This document shows positions 56,985 through 64,000 of a DNA stretch of 64,000 nt, one piece after another. The stretch lies in assembly GCA_025594325.1 (NCBI GenBank), contig JANHCV010000012.1:682001-746000 (forward strand), in the 5' to 3' direction. A program made the position numbers and the translations under genes. Under the pieces are notes generated by a model. The model worked only from the letters and a program-made list of their open reading frames with translations. It was not told where the DNA came from and ran no database searches. Within the stretch, counting starts at the first letter, position 1, and each line of letters starts with the position of its first letter. Source of the DNA: Blastocladiella emersonii ATCC 22665 (lineage: Eukaryota > Blastocladiomycota > Blastocladiomycetes > Blastocladiales > Blastocladiaceae).

Positions 56985-57745
56985 GTTTTCGTTCGCGCTC
57001 GACTACGCCATCGTCGCCGGGTGGCAAGCCATTGTGAATCCGCTCTTCTTGGGCCTCATTGACAGCGACCTACTTAAGCTCTTCCACCTCAACAACTCGT
57101 TCAAGGTGCTCGTCCCCGGCTCGCTCGTGGATGCCAGCGACAAGATCAAGACCCAGGCCGAGGTTATCTCCATGATCAACACGCCGACCAGGAAGAAGAT
57201 CACGGCCAAGGGCACGCTCGCGCGCGACGGCACCGTGCTCGTTGAGGTCACGTCGGCCTTTTCCGTCCGCGGCGGCTTTGACAACTACCTCCACACCTTT
57301 GACAACGTCGACGAGGAGCCCATCTCGCTCACGGTGCGCCGCCCGCAGGGCCTCGCCGTGCTCGGGTTCAAGGAATACATCTCGTCTGACGCCGCCAGCC
57401 GCGTCCACGTCGCTGTCGGGTTCACGCTCGTGTTCCGCATCAAGAACCACATCGAGTACCAGTCCAGCGCCGCCTACGTCCTCAACGCGGTCGCGCGTGG
57501 CGTCTTCGACGAGACCAAGCGCGAGGAGCTCGTGCGCTCTGCCGACCTCAAGGGCATCCCGCCGACGCGCAGATACGCCGCGACCCTGCTCGCCAACGTC
57601 AACGTGCTGCTTCGCCCGTCGTTACGCGAGTAGCGCGAGAGCAAGCTCAATCCCGTATACATCCACGCGCAGCGCCTCGAGGCCCGCTCCATCATCCCAA
57701 ACCTGACGGCTAAGCAGTTCCGCAGTTCCATGTCACGCGTGGATC
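56985..57745 (+). pseudogene. FAS1: Fatty acid synthase beta subunit (FAS1) relic, internally deleted
   Basis: From FALDYAIVAGWQAIVNPLF through DLLKLFHLNNSFKVLVPG, GTLARDGTVLVEVTSAF and GLAVLGFKEYI the frame matches the hot-dog dehydratase region of fungal FAS beta. After LREQ-like SLRE there is a TAG (57631-57633), and the same frame then reads KLNPVYIHAQRLEARSI with IPNLTAKQF, which belongs near the very C-terminus of FAS beta. Hundreds of residues that should lie between, including the malonyl/palmitoyl transferase, are missing. It is a rearranged fragment, not a functional gene; the working FAS must lie elsewhere. Confidence 0.7.
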
Positions 57746-57956
57746 CATTGTTCCAGTCGCCAATCAGACTGAGTCAGGCTCACGGTCGCGCCGCATGTTT
57801 TTATTGATGCTCGTGTTGCGGCGAGGGAGCGCTCGACGTTCACCAAGCAGCCGAAGCGCGCGACGCGTCTCCACTTGGTCGCGTGGCTTGACCCGGTCGG
57901 GCATGTGACGTGCGCTCGACTGAATTCGGCGTCCTCTCTCCCTTCGCTCTGTCACA

Positions 57957-59138
57957 ATGAATCCCCTTGACACCATGGAACGAATGGACTCTATGCAACA
58001 CGCTTCCCTCAGGCTTCCTGATGAGTTGGTGAATCAGATTCTCGCCAAAGTAGTGAAACTGCACGCTATCCATGAACTCGGCGCCATGGTCCAGTACGCT
58101 CTCGTCATGCCAAGCAACCGTATCCCAGGCGTTGTCGCAGCCATTCGTGATCAAATTGCGCTCGTCAATGTGGTCGCTGCATCTTCGGCGGGCCGTGTCG
58201 ATCTGCTCAAGGCCTTTGTCCACTTTGGCTTCTCCGTCCGCCTTGAAGACACCAAAAAGGCTATCAGCCTTGCCGAGCAGCGTGCGCGTTATCGAGTTCT
58301 TGACTTTTGGCGCGATTCTGGAATTACCTTAAAGGTTGGTTTGCTCTCAACGTGGGCTCGCGCAAAACTAGGAGTTCCAATGGGCACGAACACTGTATGT
58401 CAACGTAGTTCTACTGTTACGAACGAATGGTGGCAAACATTGACAAGTCCCCTCGTGTAGTTTACTGGGAGCCCCGTCGCTGCTGGCGATGTCGAAGCTC
58501 GCACGTATCAATCTCGAGCGCTCGCTGAGGGCTTTGACTCCATCACTATCGACATGGCTCGCCTTAGCATGGACGGCATCCAAGCGCTCAACGAGGCGTT
58601 ACACATCACGGTCTCACCGCTTCACGCTGTGGAGCTCGACGCCTGCGATCTCAATTGGACGCGATTCCGCGCGCTTGACTTCCCGCCGACGCTCAAGTCG
58701 CTCAAGCTAAGCAACAACATCCTGCACGACGGCTGCACGCTTCCCGCGACCTCTTGGCTTCCGGCTTCGCTGACGGAGCTTTCCATTACTCACGAGTCGT
58801 TCCAGACTGATGCGATCCCCCGCCACCTCGCAATCCTCCCAGCGTTGACGTCGCTCACCATCAAAGAGTGTGAATTTCCTGGCGATTCGATTGTTCATCT
58901 CCTTCGACGCCTTCCGCCGTCACTGACCAAGCTTGAGCTTGAATTGGTTGTTCTTGACGACAACGCCATGATTGTACTTTCTCAAGCCCTCCCAGTTGGA
59001 CTTCAGGAGCTCATCATCCCGGACAACAGAATTACTCGCCAGGGCGTTTTGGCTCTCGTTAGTCGGCTGCCCCCCGCCCTCAAGGTTCTCAACCTGAACT
59101 ATAGCAACATCGGATTGAGTGCGCTGTTTTCGCTTTTA
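57957..59138 (+). pseudogene. Head-LRR family copy G, interrupted by Harbinger copy 2
   Basis: Exons are 57957-58394 and 58461-59138. The intron has donor GTATGT, acceptor GTGTAG and phase 0. The head (MDSMQHASLRLPDELVNQIL ... YRVLDFWRDSGITL) and about seven repeats (LSMDGIQALNEALHITVSPL, LKVLNLNYSNIGLSALFSLL) are intact. The frame then runs into the transposon at 59139 and stops at 59267 within it. Sequence beyond the element does not continue the repeats, so the 3' half has been lost as well. Exon 2 is most similar to copy F. Confidence 0.8.
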
Positions 59139-59272
59139 GGGCCCGTTTGGTTCCGGGGTGAATCAGGTGGATCAATCGATTTTACACGGTCCGGTGTTCA
59201 CCCAGCTGAAACGTGGCATTTTCACCCCGTCGCGTTCATCGCGGCGTTTGGGTCGACCCCCGGATGAGCTGA

Positions 59273-59737
59273 ATGGAACCCTCGTCGCTGAATTGCCCGT
59301 CTGCTCGCCCCCGAAACCTTCAGGCTGTGCTTCCCGGCCTATATAAACGCTGTTTTCCTTCGTGGGGCAGCTCGACCACCACCGGCGAGTACTCGCACCT
59401 CGAGCAGGACGGCAAGGAGTCTGGTGACGTGGAAGGTGTCGATGGTCAAGACGACGCGGCCCCCGCCAGCAAGCGCAGCCGCACTTCGGACAGCAGCTCG
59501 CGTCGCCTCTCGGACTCGGAATTCCTCATGGGCATCAAGGAGGTGTTCCAGAGCGTCGCGACCGCCGACTCCAAGCCCGTCCTGACCGCCGCACTTGAAT
59601 GGGTCCAGGACGCGTACAACGACAATGAAGAGTACCAGATCGACGTCGCCACCCGCCTGACCGAGGATCAAGCGCTTCGCGTCATGGCCGTGTCCGAATC
59701 GAAGCGCAAGCGCATCCTCGAGATTTTCATTCAGTAG
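59273..59737 (+). CDS. Harbinger accessory ORF, apparently 5'-truncated (copy 2)
   Basis: The protein is identical to that of copy 1 (154 codons from Met 59273). The TATATAA box at 59340-59346 again lies inside the frame, so the functional transcript would start downstream of the apparent Met. No Myb/SANT domain is visible. It is convergent with the transposase, as in copy 1. Confidence 0.5.
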   Translation: MEPSSLNCPSARPRNLQAVLPGLYKRCFPSWGSSTTTGEYSHLEQDGKESGDVEGVDGQDDAAPASKRSRTSDSSSRRLSDSEFLMGIKEVFQSVATADSKPVLTAALEWVQDAYNDNEEYQIDVATRLTEDQALRVMAVSESKRKRILEIFIQ

Positions 59738-60050
59738 CTCACTCGCACATGTCCCCCTCCCCTCGCGTTGCTTCCTGGCCTTGTTCTCGCCCATTTGTGT
59801 CCAATACATCTGGCTTTGTGTCCATCGTATCTTCAATCGTTACCCTTGGCTCGAAAATGACGCGACTCGTTGAGAAACGCGTGGTTCGCAAAGTGTCTCA
59901 CACGTCACGTGATTGATCGACGCGTCTCCACCGATGCATTCTGACCTCAGCGACGCGTCAAATCATCTAGAATCGCTTATATAACATTATAGTACTTGAC
60001 AAATCAGTATATTACAGCATGCATGCGGGTACAACAATTATTTCGCGCCT

Positions 60051-61368
60051 TCAAAGATGGGTCCCACGAGCGGCCATGACGCGCCTGTACTCGGTCCAAA
60101 GAACATTTGCGACGCGGTTCCGAAGCGAGATACCGCGCTGACGAGCTCCGTCCAGCGAGGCCTCGAGGACAGCGGCCTCGTCGTCCTCCTCGTTCTCGTC
60201 GTCCAGGGGCTCGCGCCCACGCACTGGCGCCTCACGCGCCGCGTCCCGCGCGCGCCGGAGCTCCGTCTCGGCGTCGCGAAAGAAGGCGTCGCCGCCTTGG
60301 TTCCACTTGTTGATCATGTTGTGCAGCGTGCAGAGCGCGTACACAAGCTTGACTTGAGTCTTGATTGGGTAGGCCGCGCCAATCGAGAGGACGCGGAACC
60401 GCTTCTTGAGCACGCCAAAGATATGCTCAATGGAGTTGCGGAGCGACGCGTGACGCAGATTGAAAAGCTCTTCGCGGTTCTTAACTCTACGTACGTTGGT
60501 GAAGCAGATGAGATGGCGCCAACGTGATGGTCATGGCAGTGAGAACGTACCCATCCTTGCCGCGGGCAAACTCGCGAAGATGATAGCGGGTACTGCGGAA
60601 GGGCACGATGATGGACGTGCGGTTTGCGTAGCCGCCGTCGGCGAGGTAGAAGCGGCCGGCGGGGATCTTGAACCCACGGGCGAAGGCGTCCGAGAGCACG
60701 CGCGAGTCATGCGCCTTGCCCTCCCACCCTGCGAGAACGTAGGTGAAGTTCAAGTCAAAGTCGCAGGCAGCGAGGACATTTGAGTATATGGTCCCCTTGC
60801 GGTTTCGGAACGAGTCGTGAAGCTTAGTGGGCACAACAAACGGGATGTGCGTTCCGTCAAGCGCGCCGACCGCGTTCTGGAACGGAGCGTATTTCGGGTC
60901 GTGGGCGATGCGCTCATGCACGGGCGTAGAATCGGACGGCTGGACAATGAACTCGGGCATCAGGCGGTACAGAGCGTCGAGCACTTGCTTCAGAACCCTG
61001 GACGCGGTCTCGCCAGAGATTTGGAACCGCTCCCTGAGGTTGCGGTTGGTGCTGCCCTCGCCGGCCATGACAAGAAAAACCATGAAGCGCGCCTCGACGG
61101 ACAGCTCGCGGCCGTCGGCGAGAAGGCCACGGTCGCGGAACAGGCGGCAGATGGCCTTGAAGGTCTCGCGGGGCATACGGGCGATTTCCGAAAAACGCGT
61201 TTCGCTGTTGCACGTCAGCAGCTCTTGAACCCACGACTCGCCAGAAAGCGTGGACGTGCGGATAGGCTCCCACGAGCGGCGCTCGTTGCGCGCAGCGAGA
61301 CGTCGCAGGAGAGCGAGGGCGGCTGTGAGCATTAGGCCGCGCAGCTTGCGGTTGTATCCCTTGTCCAT
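60051..61368 (-). CDS. PIF/Harbinger DDE transposase, copy 2
   Basis: Exons are 61368-60551 and 60486-60051 (417 residues), with the same 64-nt intron and the same catalytic Asp, Asp and Glu contexts as copy 1 (ALDGTHIP, ADGGYAN, SIEHIFGVLKKRF). No stop or frameshift is present, so both copies can encode full-length enzyme. Confidence 0.93.
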
Positions 61369-61461
61369 GTTGTTTGAGGGCTCGAGAACACGATGCGTGA
61401 GGTTAGGTGTTGATTCGTTGCAATAAGCGCGGCTGCAAAGAGGTGGGAAAGATTTTATTGC

Positions 61462-61484
61462 GGGGGGGGGGGGGGGGGGGGGGG
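61462..61484. repeat. Poly-G tract (23 G) in Harbinger copy 2
   Basis: Counterpart of the 20-base poly-C tract in copy 1, read on the other strand. It lies upstream of the transposase start codon. Confidence 0.9.
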
Positions 61485-61777
61485 CGTTCATCCAGCGGGG
61501 CGTTTGGTTCGCACGGCCGCTGAGATGAACGGGGGTGAGGTGAAACGTGGCAACTGTTTCAGCTGATCCACCTGATCTGAACCAAACGGGCCCTTATACA
61601 CATAGCGATCAACGAGGCGAGGAGATGACAAGGAAGCAGCTCACTGCACCCGAAACTCGCGCGAGAACAAGGTCGATCGAGATGAGATACTTTTATACAT
61701 TGGTTTTCATGATCGAGAAGCACTCAGAGGCCGCATCCGACCTCTCTTACTCAACACGCCGACCTCACACGCCGACC

Positions 61778-63031
61778 TCACACGCCGACGCCGCCGGCGC
61801 CCTCGTGCAGCGTGGCCTGGAGACACTGACGGATCACGTCGGTGAGCGAGACGACGCCGCGCAGCGGTCCCGCCTTGTCCGCGTCGTCGACGACCCAGGC
61901 GCGGTGCTCGCGCGCATAGACGAGTCGGTCGAGCACGCCCTCGAGCGTCTCGTCGCGCGTGACGAGGACGGGCGGCTTGACGGTGTCGAGCAGCTGGCCA
62001 ACGACCACGGCCGGGTCGACGAGCGCGCGCACCAGCGTGTCCGGGTGGCGCAGGTCGGCCCAGCTCCACGACCCGACGATGCGCGACGGGTCGTGCGCGT
62101 CGACGACGGCGAGCGCGCCGACCAGAGCGCCGACGAGGAGGCGGATCGCGTCGACGGCGGCCGTACGCGTGGTCACGGTCAGGACGAGCGGCGGCGCGGA
62201 CGCGTCAGAGCTGGAAGTCGAGGCGGCGCGGATCAGGCCGAGCGACTCGAGCGACTGCTGCGCGGCAATGTTGACGGCGGGGAACGACGGGCGGTTGGCG
62301 TGGATGAAGCGCACCACGTCCGTCTGCGTGCACAGGCGGAACGCGGCGGCGGCGCCGGGCACGGCCGACGTGTGGTGGTGCATCTTGAGCGGCGACGGTG
62401 ACTTGGCGTGGGCGGCGGCGGCCGGGTTGAGCGGCGCGCCCATCTCGATGGGCTCGACGTCGGCGTCGGGCGACCCGCGGATCTCGACGAGCCAGCGGTG
62501 CAGGCCCTTGGCGAGCGGCTCCATGATGGCGACGAGGTTGGCGTCGGCGGGCGCGATCCACAGCGACCGCGACTCGGGCGTCTGGCCGATCAGGTCGCTG
62601 ACGGGGGTGCGGGCGAGGAACGCGATCAGGGCCTCAGCGTCGCTCCACTGCGGGAAGTTGGCGAGCCACCGCGCCACGTCGGCGACCGCGACCATCCCAA
62701 TGTACACCTTGTTGGCGCCGTGCTCGACCGTCGCCGTCACGCCGCCCGCCGCGATCCAGTGCGCGGGCTCGCCCCACACGGGCACTGCCTGCACCTCGTG
62801 CAGCGCCATGCGGCCCAGCACCTCCCACACGCTCGTGTGCGCGTGCGCGTCCACCACGTCGCGCTTGCGCGCCACCAGCTCGGCCGCGCGGTGCCACCGC
62901 ATCGAGTCGCGCTCGGGCGCGCCCGGTGCGTGCTGCGCGTGCTGCGTGAAGTCCATGGTCGCGTGCGCGCCAGCGACGGGGACGCGAGACGCGGCGGCGG
63001 CGAGTGCGTCGGGTGTTGATGCCATGGACAT
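61778..63031 (-). CDS. Four-CBS-domain protein (SNF4/AMPK-gamma or Sds23 style)
   Basis: Single exon of 417 residues. Start Met 63031 (MSMASTPDALAAAA) follows a TATA box by ~85 bp; the longer upstream frame lacks support. Four CBS motifs form two Bateman pairs: ~66-122 (VWEVLGRMALHEVQAVPVWG ... YIGMVAVADVARWL), ~170-270 (TDVVRFIHAN), ~290-340 (VGALAVVDAHDPSRIVGSWS), and the last pair with HRAWVVDDADKAGPLRGVVS then LTDVIRQ. Such proteins sense AMP/ATP; Snf4 regulates the Snf1 kinase. The His-rich insert KMHHHTSA between pairs is unusual. Whether it is the true AMPK gamma or a paralogue cannot be told here. A 13-bp unit (ACGCCGACCTCAC) is repeated across the stop codon. Confidence 0.8.
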   Translation of the reverse strand: MSMASTPDALAAAASRVPVAGAHATMDFTQHAQHAPGAPERDSMRWHRAAELVARKRDVVDAHAHTSVWEVLGRMALHEVQAVPVWGEPAHWIAAGGVTATVEHGANKVYIGMVAVADVARWLANFPQWSDAEALIAFLARTPVSDLIGQTPESRSLWIAPADANLVAIMEPLAKGLHRWLVEIRGSPDADVEPIEMGAPLNPAAAAHAKSPSPLKMHHHTSAVPGAAAAFRLCTQTDVVRFIHANRPSFPAVNIAAQQSLESLGLIRAASTSSSDASAPPLVLTVTTRTAAVDAIRLLVGALVGALAVVDAHDPSRIVGSWSWADLRHPDTLVRALVDPAVVVGQLLDTVKPPVLVTRDETLEGVLDRLVYAREHRAWVVDDADKAGPLRGVVSLTDVIRQCLQATLHEGAGGVGV

Positions 63032-63115
63032 GATTTGGTTGTTGTGGTGTTGTTGATTCGTAGCTATCAGAGCGTGTTTGGCGAGAGCGAGTGACGGGCG
63101 GGGGGCGCGGGCGGG

Positions 63116-63122
63116 TTTTATA
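63116..63122 (-). promoter_or_regulatory. TATA box of the CBS-domain gene
   Basis: CGTATAAAACCCG on the minus strand, 85 bp upstream of the chosen start codon. Confidence 0.6.
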
Positions 63123-63451
63123 CGATGGGCCCGAGACCGTGAGAAGCGCGGACGAGTGCAAGAGAGTTGCCGCCCTGCCAAAACGCGCGCGCCATGCGTC
63201 ACCGTGACCCACCGTGACTCACCCCGGGCCCTGTCGTCCCTGATTCCCTGATTCCGACCTGGATTCCGACGAGCCAGCTGCAGAGCGTGAACGTCGCGTC
63301 GCGGGGAGGAGCTCACGGCAGGGGGGCTGCTCCAGCATCGACGAGATCGCCACGGAGGCCCACGTGATCTCGCCGCGGGACCGAGTCGTGCGCCGCCCTC
63401 GCCGATCACCGCCCGCGCTCTCGGCCATCAAGCACCGCCGCACCCACTCCC
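63123..63451. other. Intergenic region between divergent genes
   Basis: About 330 bp between the CBS gene promoter and the next gene. It contains a short direct repeat of TGATTCCGACC-type sequence near 63,240-63,265 and no coding signal. Confidence 0.5.
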
Positions 63452-64000
63452 ATGAATGAACCAAACGACTTGATGCAATCTGATGAAATGGACGTAGGCG
63501 ACTACACGCTGGCTTGGCTCCCCGTCGAAATCGCAAGCGTCATTCTTCAGCTCGCCAAGCGGCGGGCTATCGTCACTGCCGCTTCATCGTCGCTTTACGC
63601 CGTGGCCCGCGACGACGCCGTTATCTTCGACTGGACCATCGATGCTGCCGAAAACCTTTGCTCTTGGGCGGTTCACAGATACGACAAGCCCCGCGACGCC
63701 CTTGCTCGCCTCGCCATGGTAGACCTTAATCCTGCTAAGCTTCGGGGGGCTGCTTTCTACAATAGAGATCCATATTCTCGCAAACCCGCGCCAACCGAGA
63801 TGCTTGTCAACATAGCTAAACTTTTATGTCGACGGATTCGACCTCACGAACTCAACGCCGAGTTGTTTCGCCAGCTCCTGAACGCCCCGCTGTCGATGCA
63901 TCTGCGCTCGCTTTGGAATAATCCTCTTGTTTCGCTGGTGCGGCTCGTCATGGCGGCGGTCGCGCACGGCTGGACGGAGCCCCTGATGCAAATCCTCGAC
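63452..64000 (+). CDS. F-box-like protein, 3' end beyond the window
   Basis: Open for 183 codons from Met 63452 to the window end without a stop. After MNEPNDLMQSDEMD comes LAWLPVEIASVILQLAKRRA, which has the LP-x-EI-x-x-x-IL pattern of an F-box. A helical region without clear repeats follows (LCSWAVHRYDKPRDALARLA, LVRLVMAAVAHGWTEPLMQI). The last part resembles ankyrin-type helices. It differs from the head-LRR family, although both start with an F-box-like helix. Function unknown. Confidence 0.55.
   Translation, partial: MNEPNDLMQSDEMDVGDYTLAWLPVEIASVILQLAKRRAIVTAASSSLYAVARDDAVIFDWTIDAAENLCSWAVHRYDKPRDALARLAMVDLNPAKLRGAAFYNRDPYSRKPAPTEMLVNIAKLLCRRIRPHELNAELFRQLLNAPLSMHLRSLWNNPLVSLVRLVMAAVAHGWTEPLMQILD

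Larger units (their letters stand above)
59139..61593 (-). mobile_element. PIF/Harbinger DNA transposon, copy 2
   Basis: 2455 bp with TTA duplications at 59136-59138 and 61594-61596 and 15-bp terminal repeats GGGCCCGTTTGGTTC at both ends. It is inverted relative to copy 1. Almost every base matches copy 1; differences seen are three extra bases in the poly-G/poly-C run, one base in the left terminal repeat, and one A/C change near the inner side of that end. It splits head-LRR copy G. Confidence 0.95.

Noticed and set aside
31917-61593. Inversion of the 25 kb between the two Harbinger copies as the cause of the truncated copy G
   Set aside because: Neither outer flank (before 31,914 or after 61,596) carries the missing LRR repeats, so swapping the flanks does not rebuild the gene.
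1-64000. tRNA or rRNA genes and CRISPR arrays
   Set aside because: No T-arm/anticodon arrangement, rRNA signature or regularly spaced repeat array was found by eye. A tRNAscan or Infernal run would be decisive.

Overview
The window reads as nuclear DNA of a GC-rich zoosporic fungus; a Blastocladiomycota genome of the Allomyces/Catenaria type is my inference. Supporting signs are short introns (about 52-70 nt) with GTACG-type donors, CTAAC/CTGAC branch sites and TAG/CAG acceptors; fungal genes (recyclin-1, an Slt2-type MAP kinase, a relic of fungal FAS beta); and two proteins tied to basal bodies and cilia (HYLS1-like and WDPCP/Fritz-like), which fungi without flagella normally lack. No rRNA, tRNA, CRISPR array or bacterial-style operon was seen.

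Layout. Positions 1-17.8 kb are a compact, mostly intact gene block: recyclin-1 (5' end outside the window), an Slt2-like MAP kinase, a seven-helix membrane protein (minus strand, five exons), a larger multipass membrane protein, an AGC kinase with an eEF1B-gamma-type GST-C domain at its N-terminus, a PA-TM-RING ubiquitin ligase, a HYLS1-like centriole protein and a divergently transcribed SRRM1-like PWI/SR splicing factor. Positions 17.9-36.2 kb are an expanding and decaying family of two-exon genes, with a ~135-residue head domain followed by leucine-rich repeats. Two members are intact (21.5 and 34.4 kb); the others carry nonsense codons, frameshifts, internal deletions or only fragments. 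A WDPCP-like gene and a pterin-4a-carbinolamine dehydratase gene lie inside this block, head to head. Positions 36.2-55.5 kb are gene-poor: dispersed diverged repeats, hairpins with changing stems, a disrupted minus-strand ORF, a DUF4470-like gene with one in-frame TGA, and a large decayed tandem duplication (about 47.2-54.8 kb). Positions 55.5-64 kb hold a Q/A-rich repeat protein, a rearranged FAS-beta relic, one more family member cut by a transposon, a four-CBS-domain protein and the start of an F-box-like gene that runs off the window.

Two almost identical 2.45-kb PIF/Harbinger elements lie in opposite orientation at 31,917-34,368 and 59,139-61,593. Each has 15-bp terminal inverted repeats and TTA target duplications. 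One sits 23 bp upstream of the start codon of an intact head-LRR gene; the other interrupts a second family member. Their near identity implies recent movement.

The most unusual single items are the GST-C/AGC-kinase fusion, the head-LRR family with a shared upstream block, the twin Harbinger elements with a 5'-truncated accessory gene, and a repeat whose stem changes sequence in both arms while its loop core is conserved.
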